DNA of 64,000 nt from Caulobacter sp. 602-1 (GCF_003931565.1 NZ_RRYI01000001.1:964976-1028975); one strand, 5' to 3'. Shown: positions 44,232 through 54,085, numbered from the stretch's first letter. Numbers and translations are program-made. Notes: generated from the sequence alone by a model not told the origin.

Positions 44232-47180
44232 CTACTTCGCCGCCGCGGCGCCGGCTTCCGGCTTGACCAGCAGCAGCCACGACTGGTCGTCGCCGAGATA
44301 GGTCCTGGCGGCCTTCTGCACGTCGGCCGGGGTGACGTGGGACAGGCCCGCCAGCACCGAGCGGGTGGCGTCCAGCAGGCGCGGGTCTTCCTGAGCGCCC
44401 GAGAGCGCGCCGACCCAGTACTCGTTGGTCACGCGAGCCTTCTCGATCTGGTCGATACGCGGCTTCTTGGCCCGCTCCAGTTCGTCGGGGCTGACCGGCT
44501 TGTCGCGCAGGTCGGCCGCGATCTTGCGGATCGAGGCCACCACGCTGTCCAGCTTCTCGGGCGGAACCTCCAGGCTGACGGCCAGATAGCCCCAGTTCTT
44601 GAAGGTGACATTGGCCGTGGCCGAGGCGTTGGGCGAGTAGGTCGCGCCCTGTTTCTCGCGCAGTTCGTCGATCAGCCGCAGTTGCATGACCTGACTGAGG
44701 ATGGAGACGTCGCGCGAGCGCTGCAGGTTCGAGAACAGGTCGTCCGTACGCCAGACCATGAACAGGGCCGCCTGGTCGGGACGGCCCTTGTGGGTGCGGA
44801 TCACCGGTTCGGCCGACGGCGCGGGGAAGGGCGCCTTGTCCGCCCCGGCCAGCGGCGGCTCGCCCGGACGCTTGGGCAGGGCGCCAAAGGTGTCGGCGAC
44901 GGCGGTGATGGCCTTGTCGACCGTGGTGTCGCCAACGATGACGATCTCCAGGTCGCCCTGGGCCAACGGGTTGGCGACGGTGGCCTTCAGTTGCTCCAGC
45001 GACGCGCTGGCGATCTGTTCGCGGGAGGGGAAGGTCCAGCGCTTGTCGCCGCCGTGCATCAGCCCGCCCAGGTCGCGGCTGAGGACGCCGCCCGTGGTGC
45101 TTTCCAGCTGATCGTGGATCGTGCCGTAGGCGGTCTTGACGCGGCTGAAGGCTTCAGGGCGCCAGCCGGGCTCGGCGGCGTAGGCCGCCAGCACCTGCAG
45201 CTCGGTCGCCAGGTCCTCGGGCCGCGTGCGGCCGCTCAGCGAGAAGGCGTCGTCCTCGACGCCCAGCGAGGCGTTCCAGATCTTGCCGGTCAGCACGCGT
45301 TCCATGTCCGAGGCGCTGATCTGCTTGAGGCCGCCCTCGATGAAGGCGCTGGCCGACCAGAGCGGGCTCTGGGCGTCGGACGGCATGTCCAGCAGGCCAT
45401 GGCCGGCGCGGACCTTTACCACGATCTGGTCGTCGCGGAACTTGGTCGGCTTCACCGTCAGGCGCACGCCGTTCTCGAAGCGCACGAAGACGGCGTCCAG
45501 ATCGGTGACGTCCTTCTGCTCGACGACCTTGCCGCTGGGGCCGAAGCTGGAATAGGGCCAGAGGCTGACGCCGGGCGCGGCCGGCGGGGTTACGGGCTGG
45601 CTCTTCAGCTCGTCATAGGCCTTGAGGATCGTCGGTTCGCCGCCGTCGATATTGCCGGGCGCGGCGATGACGATCAGCGGACCCGAGCCGACGAAGGCGC
45701 TCTTCAGCACGGCATTGACCCGCTCGGCGGTCAGGCCCTTCACCAGCTCGTCGAAGAAGGCCAGGTTCTGGCTGGGAGAGGTGATGACCTCGGCGTCGCC
45801 CAGAGTGTTGAGCAGCTGGTTGGCCAGGGCGGGCGTGCGCTGGGTGGCCTCGCCGGCCGCGGCGGCGACCAGGCTGGCGCGCAAGGTGGCGATCTCGCGG
45901 TCCAGCTCGTCCTGGCGTACGCCGTACTGCACGGCGCGACGCTGCTCGGCGTCGAGCGCGCTCATCGCCTCGCGCCAACGATTGGGCTGGGCGGTGGCGC
46001 CAAGGGTCGTCACCCGCACCGCGCCGTACTGGTCGCCCTTGAAGGCGCCGCCGGCGATGAACGGCGGCTCGGCCGAGCGCCCGACGGCCTGCAGGCGTCG
46101 ATTGATCACCGCGAAAGCCAGGTTCTCGATCATGTCGCGCTCGTCGAGCGCCTTGGTTTCGATCAGGCCGTCTGGCTTGCGCATCCAGGTCATCTGCACC
46201 GACCAGGGCGCGCCGGTCTCGACGATCAGCTTGGCGGTCGGGCCGCGCTTGGCCACCGCGCCGATGTCGGGGTTCTTGCCGGGCTGTCCCTTGCCGACCC
46301 AGTCGCCGAACTTGGCCTTGATCTTGGCTTCCATGGCGTCGACGTCGAAGTCGCCGACCGCCACCAGCACAGCCCGCTCTGGACGATAATAGGCCTCGTA
46401 GAAGTCGCGGATGCGCTGGGCCGGAGCGGTCTTCAGGATCTCGGTCTTGCCGATCGGGATCCGCTTGGGCGGCAGCTGGCCTTCCATCTGCGCCGACAGG
46501 GTGGCGATGGCGACGCGATAGCCGGGCGTATTGCGATTGCGCTGTTCCGACAGCACCACGCCCCGCTCCCGATCGACCGCGTCGGGGGCGATGGTCAGCT
46601 CGCCGGCGGCCTCGCGCAGCAGCATCAGCGAGGTGTCGACCGTTTCGTCATCGGCCTTGGGCAGGTCCAGCTGATAGGCGGTCTCGTCGAAGTTGGTCTG
46701 GGCGTTGGTGTCGGCGCCGAAGGCCAGGCCATGGCGCTCCAGGATCTTGACCATGTCGCCCTCGGGCACGTTCTTCGAACCGTTGAACGCCATGTGCTCC
46801 AGGAAGTGGGCCAGGCCCTGCTGGTCGTCGGCCTCCATCATCGAGCCGGCGTCGAACCACAGGCGCACCGAGGCCTGGCCGGGCGGAGTGGCGTTCTTGC
46901 GGATGGCGTAGCGCATGCCGTTCGGCAGCGCGCCGAAGCGCCAGGACGGATCGGGCGCGACGTCGGACAGGGCCTGAGCCCACTGGCCCGGCTTCAGATC
47001 GCTGATCTTGGGGCCGGTCAGCGGCGGAGCCTCGGCGATCCTGGGCGCGGACGCGGCGGCGGCCGGCTTGTCGGCTCCGTCCTTGTTCATGAACGGGATG
47101 GAAGGCTTGGGAAGATGCGAGCAGGCGGCGAGCGAGAGGCCGGCGGCGGCGACGAGCGCCAAGCGCGAAGCGCTGATCAT
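44232..47180 (-). CDS. M16-family zinc metalloprotease lipoprotein
   Basis: 982 residues from the ATG at 47180. Signal with lipobox L-A-A-C, then a Pro/Ala linker. The catalytic M16 motif is HFLEHMAFNG (HxxEH) near residue 137, with the downstream Glu in TNFDETAYQL. The four-domain organisation is of full length (900-1000), and the second half has the inactive pitrilysin fold. It degrades peptides in the periplasm or at the outer-membrane face. The lipid anchor suggests membrane attachment. Confidence 0.93.
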   Translation of the reverse strand: MISASRLALVAAAGLSLAACSHLPKPSIPFMNKDGADKPAAAASAPRIAEAPPLTGPKISDLKPGQWAQALSDVAPDPSWRFGALPNGMRYAIRKNATPPGQASVRLWFDAGSMMEADDQQGLAHFLEHMAFNGSKNVPEGDMVKILERHGLAFGADTNAQTNFDETAYQLDLPKADDETVDTSLMLLREAAGELTIAPDAVDRERGVVLSEQRNRNTPGYRVAIATLSAQMEGQLPPKRIPIGKTEILKTAPAQRIRDFYEAYYRPERAVLVAVGDFDVDAMEAKIKAKFGDWVGKGQPGKNPDIGAVAKRGPTAKLIVETGAPWSVQMTWMRKPDGLIETKALDERDMIENLAFAVINRRLQAVGRSAEPPFIAGGAFKGDQYGAVRVTTLGATAQPNRWREAMSALDAEQRRAVQYGVRQDELDREIATLRASLVAAAAGEATQRTPALANQLLNTLGDAEVITSPSQNLAFFDELVKGLTAERVNAVLKSAFVGSGPLIVIAAPGNIDGGEPTILKAYDELKSQPVTPPAAPGVSLWPYSSFGPSGKVVEQKDVTDLDAVFVRFENGVRLTVKPTKFRDDQIVVKVRAGHGLLDMPSDAQSPLWSASAFIEGGLKQISASDMERVLTGKIWNASLGVEDDAFSLSGRTRPEDLATELQVLAAYAAEPGWRPEAFSRVKTAYGTIHDQLESTTGGVLSRDLGGLMHGGDKRWTFPSREQIASASLEQLKATVANPLAQGDLEIVIVGDTTVDKAITAVADTFGALPKRPGEPPLAGADKAPFPAPSAEPVIRTHKGRPDQAALFMVWRTDDLFSNLQRSRDVSILSQVMQLRLIDELREKQGATYSPNASATANVTFKNWGYLAVSLEVPPEKLDSVVASIRKIAADLRDKPVSPDELERAKKPRIDQIEKARVTNEYWVGALSGAQEDPRLLDATRSVLAGLSHVTPADVQKAARTYLGDDQSWLLLVKPEAGAAAAK

Positions 47181-47302
47181 CGAGAATCCAGGGCAGGAGA
47201 AGAAGAGGGCGGCACCTTGGCCGTCGGACATGGCGCACGCAAGGCGCGCGAGCGGCCGGTTTTCGCCTTAATGCTCTAGGCGGAGTCGTGTGGGCGGCCG
47301 CC

Positions 47303-48394
47303 CTAAGCGGCGGCGACGTCGCCCGTGGTGCGGCGCAGGCGCCAGAAGCGGATCGTGCGCAGGGCCGACTCGCGGGGCAGGGCGGCGTAGAGCTCGCCGT
47401 ACGACTTAGCTTTCAGCATCACGTCGTCGGTCGGCTCGAGGATCAGCAGGGCGAAGGTCAGGAACAGCGAGCGGTCGAAGTCTGCCGCCTTGCAGATCAC
47501 CGACAGGGCGTCCATCTCGCGCCGCTCCAGGATCTTGCGGGCGGTGTGGAAGTCGACGTCGGCCATGTCCGCCAAGGCCACCAGGAACAGGGTCGTGCGC
47601 TTGGCCCGCAGCATGTTGGCCAGGATCTGCGGCGAAATCTGCGCCTTGGCCCGCAGGGTGCGGAATTCCTTCTCGGCTTCGGCGAAGTCGGCCGGCAGGG
47701 CGCCGTCCTCGACCGCGACGCGCTTGCGGCCAGCCGTCAGGGCGGCTTCCAGCATGGCGGGATCGACGCCGGCGTTCTTTTCCATGATCCGGTCGCGCAG
47801 GCGCGCCTCGACCATGAAGTACATCTCGTTCAGCAGGTCGACCGGCAGGCTGTTGCGGTCGATGACCGCCTCGTGCAGCGACGGGTTGGCGGCGGCGCGG
47901 TCGACGACGGTCTCGTGCGCCTCGCGCGACAGCACCGCGCCCTCGTTGCGCAGCAGGACGCCCAGGGTGTCGTCATCGCCGCGCGCGACGATGGCGTCCG
48001 ACACCACGCTGGACACGCTGGGACGCTGCGAGATGGCCCGCAGGTGGTCCTGACCCTGGGTGCGGGCCACGTGCAGCAGGTCCTCGTCGGTCAGGGCGCT
48101 GGAGTTGCGCAGGATCGGAGCGGCGACGGCGATCGAATCCGAGGCCAGGGCGCGCGACAGGCCGCGCGGCGGGGCCGGAGCTTCGCCGAGGCGCTGAGCC
48201 AGCTCGACCTTGACCGCCTCTTCCATCTCGCCGGCCAGCTGGCTCATGACGTCGTCGAACAGGCTCATCTCGACGGCGTTGTGGCCCTCGCCGGCGAAGA
48301 ACATGTCCGTGACGCCGCGCAGCAGCTCCCTGCGCTTGACGCTCGAGGGCTCGTTGGCGAGCGTGATCAGGTCGTGGAGGCGGGACGACTGCAT
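47303..48394 (-). CDS. DUF2336 domain protein
   Basis: 363 residues from the ATG at 48394. Helical repeat protein of the alphaproteobacterial DUF2336 family: DLITLANEPSSVKRRELLRGVTDMFFAGEG at the start, then H-N-A-V-E-M-S-L-F-D-D-V-M and later L-A-R-N/R-A-L type repeats with S-V-V-S-D-A-I-V-A-R-G-D-D-D. Function unknown. Its start overlaps the stop of the upstream secreted protein gene (TAATG), so the two are co-translated. Confidence 0.82.
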   Translation of the reverse strand: MQSSRLHDLITLANEPSSVKRRELLRGVTDMFFAGEGHNAVEMSLFDDVMSQLAGEMEEAVKVELAQRLGEAPAPPRGLSRALASDSIAVAAPILRNSSALTDEDLLHVARTQGQDHLRAISQRPSVSSVVSDAIVARGDDDTLGVLLRNEGAVLSREAHETVVDRAAANPSLHEAVIDRNSLPVDLLNEMYFMVEARLRDRIMEKNAGVDPAMLEAALTAGRKRVAVEDGALPADFAEAEKEFRTLRAKAQISPQILANMLRAKRTTLFLVALADMADVDFHTARKILERREMDALSVICKAADFDRSLFLTFALLILEPTDDVMLKAKSYGELYAALPRESALRTIRFWRLRRTTGDVAAA

Positions 48395-49029
48395 TACTGG
48401 CTGTTGTCCTTCTCGGGCTTGGCCGACCAATCGCCGGCGCCGTCTTCGCGTGGCTTGTCCTCGTCTAGCGCCGGCGGAGCGGTGATCAGGACCATGCGCG
48501 GCGGACCGGCGGCGGGGATGGGGTCGGGGGCCATGCCGAACTGGCGGCCGACGGAATAGGTGCGGGCGCCGATCTGGCCGTCGCGGAATTGCGGCGCGGG
48601 TTGAGTCTGGCCAGGCGCGGTCGGCGCTGCATAGGCGACCGGAACCGGCGCGGCGCGGGGCGCGGGCGCGTCATAGATGTTCTGCGGCAGGGCGGCGCCG
48701 GGGGCTTGCGGAGCCTGGGGCGGCTGATAGGCGGCGCGCGCCGTCGGCGGACGCTGAGCCTGCGGCGCTTGAGGCGCCTGGCGAGCCCACCAGGGCTGAA
48801 CCTGGGCGGCGGTCTGAGCCTGAGGGGCGACGATCTCGCGCTTGCCGCTCCAGCCCAGGGCGCGGCCGCCATAGGTCGAGCCGGTGTAGCCAGGCGCCCG
48901 GCCGTTCACCGGCGTGGGCGCGCGCTCGGGGGCGGGACCATAGCGGCTTTCCTTGCCAGTCTCCGCATACGCGCTCGCGCACGCCAGAGGGGCGCAGGCG
49001 AGGGCGGCGATGAGGAGGGCGGCGCGCAT
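48394..49029 (-). CDS. Secreted Pro/Ala/Gln-rich protein, function unknown
   Basis: 211 residues from the ATG at 49029 (an in-frame start at 49059 adds ten). A signal peptide ends S-A-Y-A. The mature part is low complexity: repeated Q-A-P-Q-A-P, P-P-T-A-R-A and G-R-A-L-G-W-S-G. A short C-terminal domain (F-R-D-G-Q-I-G-A-R-T-Y-S-V-G-R-Q-F-G) ends in a charged tail. Probably disordered and envelope-located. Operon with the DUF2336 gene. A CtrA-like box lies 50 bp upstream. Confidence 0.72.
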   Translation of the reverse strand: MRAALLIAALACAPLACASAYAETGKESRYGPAPERAPTPVNGRAPGYTGSTYGGRALGWSGKREIVAPQAQTAAQVQPWWARQAPQAPQAQRPPTARAAYQPPQAPQAPGAALPQNIYDAPAPRAAPVPVAYAAPTAPGQTQPAPQFRDGQIGARTYSVGRQFGMAPDPIPAAGPPRMVLITAPPALDEDKPREDGAGDWSAKPEKDNSQ

Positions 49030-49078
49030 GGACCGGTCCGAAAGACGTCTATCGAACACCTGTCGTAAGTCGTGTCGC

Positions 49079-49094
49079 TTAATCTTGGGCTAAC
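49079..49094. promoter_or_regulatory. CtrA-like binding site
   Basis: TTAA-TCTTGGG-CTAAC matches the CtrA consensus TTAA-N7-TTAAC with one mismatch. It lies 50-65 bp upstream of the secreted Pro-rich gene (start 49029) and overlaps the stop of the ABC permease gene. In Caulobacter CtrA is the cell-cycle master regulator. Confidence 0.5.
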
Positions 49095-49848
49095 GCCCGC
49101 GCCAGGCGTTCAGAAGCCGACGCTCGATCGCCTCCATCACCGCGTTCAGGACGACGCCCAGTACGGCCAGCGACGCCAGAGCGGCGAAGACCTTGGCCGT
49201 CTGCAGCCGATTATAGGCCTCCAGGATCCGCCAGGCGAGGCCCTGGGCCCCGCCGGAGCCGGCCACGAACTCGGCCACGACGGCGCCGATGATGGCCAGG
49301 CCGGCCGCGACCTTATGACCTTCCAGCAAGGCCGGTACGGCCGACGGCAGGCGCAGGCGGACTAGGCGCTGCCAGGGCGAGGCGCCATAGAGGTCGAACA
49401 GGCGGGCCAGGTCGGGATCGACCGCCTTGAGCCCCGCCAGGACGCCGGAGAAGATCGGGAAGAAGGCGACCACGGCGGCCAGGCCGATCACCGCGCGCTC
49501 GGGATGGTCGATACCGGCCCAGATGGTCACCAGCGGCGCGATGGCCACCAGTGGCGTCACCTGCAGGGTGACCGCGATCGGCCGGACGGCGTCTTCAAGC
49601 AGGCTGTTCAGGCTGACCGCCAGGGCCAGGGCGCAGGCGACCAGACTGGCGATGACCAGGGCCAGCAGGGCGGTGGATAGCGTCGCCCAGGCGGAACCCA
49701 GCAGCAGCGGCCAGGACTCGGCGAAGGCGTGGGCGATGGCGCTGGGCGTGGGCAGCAGGTAGGGCGGCACGGCCAGGGCGCGGCAGGCGATCTCCCAGCC
49801 GCCCAGCAGGACGGCGATCAGGATCGCGGGGGCGAGGACGCGCTTCAC
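49090..49848 (-). CDS. ABC transporter permease (SsuC/TauC/ThiX-like)
   Basis: 252 residues with about six transmembrane helices. The EAA loop is DLYGASPWQRLVRLRLPSAVPALLEGHKV near 150-178. The family takes up nitrate, sulfonate, taurine or pyrimidine precursors. Its start overlaps the stop of the ATPase gene by 4 bp. Confidence 0.9.
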   Translation of the reverse strand: MKRVLAPAILIAVLLGGWEIACRALAVPPYLLPTPSAIAHAFAESWPLLLGSAWATLSTALLALVIASLVACALALAVSLNSLLEDAVRPIAVTLQVTPLVAIAPLVTIWAGIDHPERAVIGLAAVVAFFPIFSGVLAGLKAVDPDLARLFDLYGASPWQRLVRLRLPSAVPALLEGHKVAAGLAIIGAVVAEFVAGSGGAQGLAWRILEAYNRLQTAKVFAALASLAVLGVVLNAVMEAIERRLLNAWRGR

Positions 49849-50594
49849 GCCGCGCGCTCCGTCGCTTGCGCCAGCAGGGTCGAGACGGCTTCGGCCGCGG
49901 CGCGGAACGCCTCGGTGGTGCGGAAACCGGGCGGACGGACGACAGGGCCGTCGATGGCGATCTCGCCGGCGATGCGGCCGGGGCCGGGGGTCATGACCAC
50001 GACGCGGCGCGCCATGTAGACGGCTTCCTCGACATTGTGGGTCACGAAGACGACGGCGGGCTTCAGCTCGGCGGCCAGGGCCAGCACGTCGTCGGCCAGG
50101 GCTCGGCGGGTGATCTCGTCAAGGGCGGCGAAGGGCTCGTCCAGCAGCAGCAGGCGCGGACGGGTGACCAGGGCGCGGGCCAGCGACGCGCGCATGGCCA
50201 TGCCGCCGGACAGCTGGGCGGGACGGGCGGCGAGCGCGGCGCCCAGGCCGACCTGGTCCAGCGCGCCCTCGGCGGCGACGCGGGCGGCGGCCTTGTTCAT
50301 CCCGGCCAGCTCCAGCGGCAGGGCGACATTGTCCCGCGCCGACAGCCACGGCGCCAGGGTGTGCGACTGGAAGACGACCGAGGTTTCACCCTTGCCGGCG
50401 GCGCGGGTCACGGTTCCGCGCGTCGGCGCCTCGAGACCCGCCAGCAGCCGCAGGGCGGTGGACTTGCCGCAGCCGGACGGTCCGACCAGGGCGACGATCT
50501 CGCCGGCTGCGAGCGCCAGGTCGAGCGGTCCCAGGGCGCGGCCCCGCGCATAGTCGACCTCGGCGCCGGAAAGGCGGGCGACCGGATCGCTCAT
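49845..50594 (-). CDS. ABC transporter ATP-binding protein (SsuB/TauB/ThiZ-like)
   Basis: 249 residues from the ATG at 50594. Walker A GPSGCGKST near 37-45, Q loop F-Q-S-H-T-L, signature LSGGMAMRASLARAL and Walker B LLLLDEPFAALDEITR, then V-T-H-N-V-E-E-A. Overlaps both neighbours by 4 bp (ATGA), so all three genes are translationally coupled. Confidence 0.93.
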   Translation of the reverse strand: MSDPVARLSGAEVDYARGRALGPLDLALAAGEIVALVGPSGCGKSTALRLLAGLEAPTRGTVTRAAGKGETSVVFQSHTLAPWLSARDNVALPLELAGMNKAAARVAAEGALDQVGLGAALAARPAQLSGGMAMRASLARALVTRPRLLLLDEPFAALDEITRRALADDVLALAAELKPAVVFVTHNVEEAVYMARRVVVMTPGPGRIAGEIAIDGPVVRPPGFRTTEAFRAAAEAVSTLLAQATERAA

Positions 50595-51601
50595 TGGCCC
50601 TTGGGCAGGAATTGCAGCGTGTAGGCCTTCTTGAAGTGCCCGTCCTTCGGATAGACGCCCTGCGCCATGGCGTCCTTGAAGAACGCGCTCCACCGCTCGT
50701 CGGTCATCAGGCCTATGTCGCCTTGACCATTGTTGGCGCTGATCACGCCGTACGACCGCATCTTGTCGCGGGCCTGGTCGAGGACGTCCTGGGTCATCTC
50801 CGGATTGTCCTTCAGGATCGCCGCGTCGCCCGGCTTGGGATCGCCGTAGAGGTAGGACTTCCAGCCCGCCGCCGTGGCCTCGACGAAGGCCCGCACGGCC
50901 GCCGGGTTGCTGGCGATCAGGCTGTCATTGACCAGGGCCATCGAGCCGTAGGCCGGATAGCCGCTGTCGGCCAGCAGGAAGACCTTGGGTTTGACCTTGC
51001 CTTCCTTCTCGATGAGGTAGGGCTCGCTGGTCACATAGCCCTGCTGGACCACGCGCTTGTCGGCCAGGAATGGCGCGGTGGAATAGTTGTACTTGCGGAC
51101 CTGGTCGTCGGTGAAGCCGTACTTGGCCTTCAGCCAGGCCCAGTAGCCGGTGATCGAGGCGTCGGACAGCAGGACCGGATGGCCCTTGATGTCGGCGATG
51201 CTGTTCACGCCCTGGTCGGGGTGGGCGATCAGCGACCACGGGTCCTTCTGCATGAAGGCCGCCACCGCCTTCACCGGCGCGTTCTCCTTGATCAGGTTCA
51301 TGACCACGTAGCTGTTGGAGCCGACGCCGACGTCGACCGCGCCGGTGGCCAGGAGCTGGGGCACGTTCACCGCCGGGCCGCCCTGGATCAGGGTCACGTC
51401 TAGACCGCGCTTCTTGTATTCGCCGGTCGCCAGGGCCTGGTAGTAGCCGCCGAGCTCGGCCTCGGCCCGCCAGTCGGTGGCCAGCTTCAGCTTGGTCTCG
51501 CCGGCCGGGGCGGCCGTCTCCTTGCTGGCTGGCGAACAGGCGGCGAGCAGGGCCATCAGGCCCAGGGCGGCCCCCGTGACGACAAAGGCGCGGCGCTGCA
51601 T
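50591..51601 (-). CDS. ABC transporter substrate-binding lipoprotein (NMT1/SsuA-like)
   Basis: 336 residues from the ATG at 51601. The lipobox L-A-A-C gives a Cys near residue 22, with a basic R-R just after the start. The mature sequence has the NMT1/THI5-type pattern: K-L-K-L-A-T-D-W, E-L-G-G-Y-Y-Q-A-L-A-T-G-E-Y-K-K-R-G-L-D-V-T-L and P-Q-L-L-A-T-G-A-V-D-V-G-V-G-S-N-S-Y. The ligand could be a thiamine precursor, sulfonate or similar. No thiamine riboswitch was found in the short leader. Confidence 0.9.
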   Translation of the reverse strand: MQRRAFVVTGAALGLMALLAACSPASKETAAPAGETKLKLATDWRAEAELGGYYQALATGEYKKRGLDVTLIQGGPAVNVPQLLATGAVDVGVGSNSYVVMNLIKENAPVKAVAAFMQKDPWSLIAHPDQGVNSIADIKGHPVLLSDASITGYWAWLKAKYGFTDDQVRKYNYSTAPFLADKRVVQQGYVTSEPYLIEKEGKVKPKVFLLADSGYPAYGSMALVNDSLIASNPAAVRAFVEATAAGWKSYLYGDPKPGDAAILKDNPEMTQDVLDQARDKMRSYGVISANNGQGDIGLMTDERWSAFFKDAMAQGVYPKDGHFKKAYTLQFLPKGQ

Positions 51602-51664
51602 CGGAAAGGTCTCCCCCGGTTTCGGAGGCAAGTTAAGCAGCCGCGGCGCGCGCCGCTAGCCCGG

Positions 51665-53740
51665 TTAAGTCTCCGCCGCCGCCTTGTGGTTCAGCCAGCG
51701 CTCGACCTTGGCGTACAGAACCTCGCGCTGGATCGGCTTGGCGATGTGGTCGACCATGCCGGCGGCGTAGCAGCGCTCGACCTGGCGGGGCAGGGCGTCG
51801 GCGCTCATGGCGATGATCGGGGCCTTGCCCGCGCGTCCCGGCAGCGCCTTGATCGCCCGCGTCGCCTGCAGTCCGTCCATCTGCGGCATATGGATGTCCA
51901 TCAGGATGATGTCGTAGTCGCCGGCTTCGACGCGTTCGACGGCCTGCTTGCCGTTCTCGGCGACGTCGACCTCGAAGCCGACCATGGTCAGCAGGGCCGC
52001 GCCGATCTCCAGATTGATCGGGTGGTCGTCGACGATCAGGATCTTGGCTGCGCCCGGCGTCGAGGTCTTGGGCCGCTCGGGTACGGCGATCGGCTCAGCG
52101 GTCGGGGCCAGGAGCTCGATCCAGAAACACGAGCCGCGGCCCGGCACGCTGTCGACGCCGATCTTGCCGCCCATCACGTCCACGAGCGCCCGGCAGATGG
52201 CCAGGCCCAGGCCAGCCCCGCCATGCAGCCGGCTCATCGAGCTGTCGGCCTGGGAGAAGCGCTGGAACAGCAGCGCCTGCTTGTCCAGGTCGATGCCGAC
52301 GCCGGTGTCGATGATCTCGAAGCGCAGGCGGTCCTCGAGGTCGCCGGGCTCGACGATCAGGCGCGCGTCGATGCGGCCCTCGTCGGTGAACTTCACCGCG
52401 TTGTTCAGGAGGTTGATCAGCACCTGGCGCAGACGGTCGGCGTCCAGGTCGTGCAGGGCCTCGACCGGGTCGATGATCTCCAGGTCCAGGGTCAAGCCCT
52501 TGGCGCGGGCCTCGGGCGCCATGATCGCCACGGTGTCGCGCATCAGGCCAGCGGCCGAGGTCGGCTGGGGCATGAGTTCGATCTGGCCCGCCTCGACCCG
52601 CGAGAAGTCGAGGATGTCATTGACCACCGTCAGCAGGGCCGCGCCGGCGCTGTCGATCAGGTTGACCTGCCGACGGGCGTCAGGCGGCAGGTCGTCGCGC
52701 GCCGCCAGCAGCTGGGCGAAGCCGAGCACGCTGTTCAACGGCGTCCGGATCTCGTGGCTCATGGTGGCCAGGAACTCGGTCTTGGCCTCGGTGGCGGCCA
52801 GGGCCCGGGCGCGGGCGGCGCGGGTCAGCTGCTCGCGGCGCAGCAGCAGCCGCTTGAGCCGGTCCTGCTGAGCCAGGGCCAGGCCGGCCGCCAGACAGGT
52901 GTAGAACAGCACCAGGATGAAAACCTGGATGGTCCGCGCCTGAGCGGTGGGGCCAAGGACCGCGTTGAAGCGCGGGGAGGCGCCGGCCATCGCGATGGGC
53001 AGGACAATCACCGCCACGATCAGCGCGGCCATGGCCGCGCCGCGCGCGCCCAGGCGATAGGCGGCGATCAGGGCGACCGGGAAGATCAGGAACGGCGGCA
53101 GGCCCGAAGCCGGATGGGCGCACAGCAGGGTGATCGCGCCGACGCCGAACATCAGCGCCAGGCGCTCGCGCCAGGTCCGATGGAACGAGCGGCGGTGCTC
53201 GGCGTCGATCAGAACCAGGGTCGCCGGCAGAGCGATCGCCAGACCCAGGGCGCCGCGCAGGAACCAGTCGACCAGCACGCTCCAGAAAGGGTCGCCGAAA
53301 GTCAGCGTGAGGAGCCCGGCGCAGAGAACGGAGAACCCGGCGGCGATCGGCGTGGTCACGGCCGGCAGCATGACCAGCGAGCGCAGGGTGCGGATGCGCG
53401 GCGGGCCGCCCCAGAGGCGCAGGAAGACGGCCTGGACGGCCAGGGCTTCCAGCGTGTCGACGCCGGTGTTGAACGCGGCGCGCGCGGGGCTGTCGCTCAC
53501 CAGCAGGTCGAAGGCCAGGTGGAAGACGACGAAGATGGCGGTCAGGGCCCACCGCCGCGATCCCGCGAGGGTGAGCAAACCCGCGGCCAGCAGGGCGTTG
53601 GCGGGCCAGAAGGCGGCGACGCCCAGGATGGAGCGGCTCAGATAGTCACTGAACGCCAGGCTGGCGACGATGGCGACGGACAGCCCCAGCAACAGCGCGG
53701 TCTGCCGTTGTTGTTCCTGTTGGGCCAGCCTGTGCGGCAT
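51665..53740 (-). CDS. Hybrid sensor histidine kinase with MASE1-type membrane domain
   Basis: 691 residues from the ATG at 53740 (preceded by GGGGGAGGCG); an in-frame start at 53821 adds poorly conserved sequence. The N-terminus has 8-9 membrane helices of MASE1 type (about 12-300). HisKA follows with ATMSHEIRTPLNS and phospho-accepting H329, then the ATPase domain (LINLLNNAVKFT, DTGVGI, GGAGLGLAIC). The receiver has IILMDIHMPQMDG with D615. Senses an unknown membrane-associated signal. Preceded by a long leader. Confidence 0.92.
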   Translation of the reverse strand: MPHRLAQQEQQRQTALLLGLSVAIVASLAFSDYLSRSILGVAAFWPANALLAAGLLTLAGSRRWALTAIFVVFHLAFDLLVSDSPARAAFNTGVDTLEALAVQAVFLRLWGGPPRIRTLRSLVMLPAVTTPIAAGFSVLCAGLLTLTFGDPFWSVLVDWFLRGALGLAIALPATLVLIDAEHRRSFHRTWRERLALMFGVGAITLLCAHPASGLPPFLIFPVALIAAYRLGARGAAMAALIVAVIVLPIAMAGASPRFNAVLGPTAQARTIQVFILVLFYTCLAAGLALAQQDRLKRLLLRREQLTRAARARALAATEAKTEFLATMSHEIRTPLNSVLGFAQLLAARDDLPPDARRQVNLIDSAGAALLTVVNDILDFSRVEAGQIELMPQPTSAAGLMRDTVAIMAPEARAKGLTLDLEIIDPVEALHDLDADRLRQVLINLLNNAVKFTDEGRIDARLIVEPGDLEDRLRFEIIDTGVGIDLDKQALLFQRFSQADSSMSRLHGGAGLGLAICRALVDVMGGKIGVDSVPGRGSCFWIELLAPTAEPIAVPERPKTSTPGAAKILIVDDHPINLEIGAALLTMVGFEVDVAENGKQAVERVEAGDYDIILMDIHMPQMDGLQATRAIKALPGRAGKAPIIAMSADALPRQVERCYAAGMVDHIAKPIQREVLYAKVERWLNHKAAAET

Positions 53741-53946
53741 GCCGTCTACGCCTCCCCCAATGGACCCCTTGATCGGGCGTCGACGTCCGAACGGGTTCGG
53801 GGACAACGCCGGCGTCGCCACGCTCTCGGAAGTGATCGCTAGGCGATCCCGGGAGCGACGACGTCACCATTCAATACGCTCGCCCAGGGCCCAGTTGCCG
53901 GCTTATCGCTGGATGTGTCGTTTCGCCGCAGCGCGCCTCGGCGACG

Positions 53947-53974
53947 TTGATACCGTAAGAGATTGTATTTCCAA
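53947..53974 (-). promoter_or_regulatory. Candidate promoter of the MASE1 hybrid kinase
   Basis: On the minus strand TTGGAA (53969-53974) and TATCAA (53947-53952) with a 16-bp spacer, giving a leader near 200 nt. A perfect palindrome GATCGC-TAG-GCGATC (53834-53848) lies in that leader. Otherwise the 345-bp gap 53741-54085 holds no gene. Confidence 0.3.
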
Positions 53975-54085
53975 GGTTGAGAGCGAGCATCGCTGAGAAT
54001 GCATGGGCGCTCCGACAATTCAAGAGGTCGGCGGCGCTCTCGCGGTCGCACCGCCGTGAGCCCGTGGCGCGACGCGAAACCTGGA

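Noticed and set aside
51602..51664. Possible TPP riboswitch before the NMT1-type transporter
   Set aside because: The gap is only 63 bp and no THI-box core (CTGAGA, ACCTGAT) is present.
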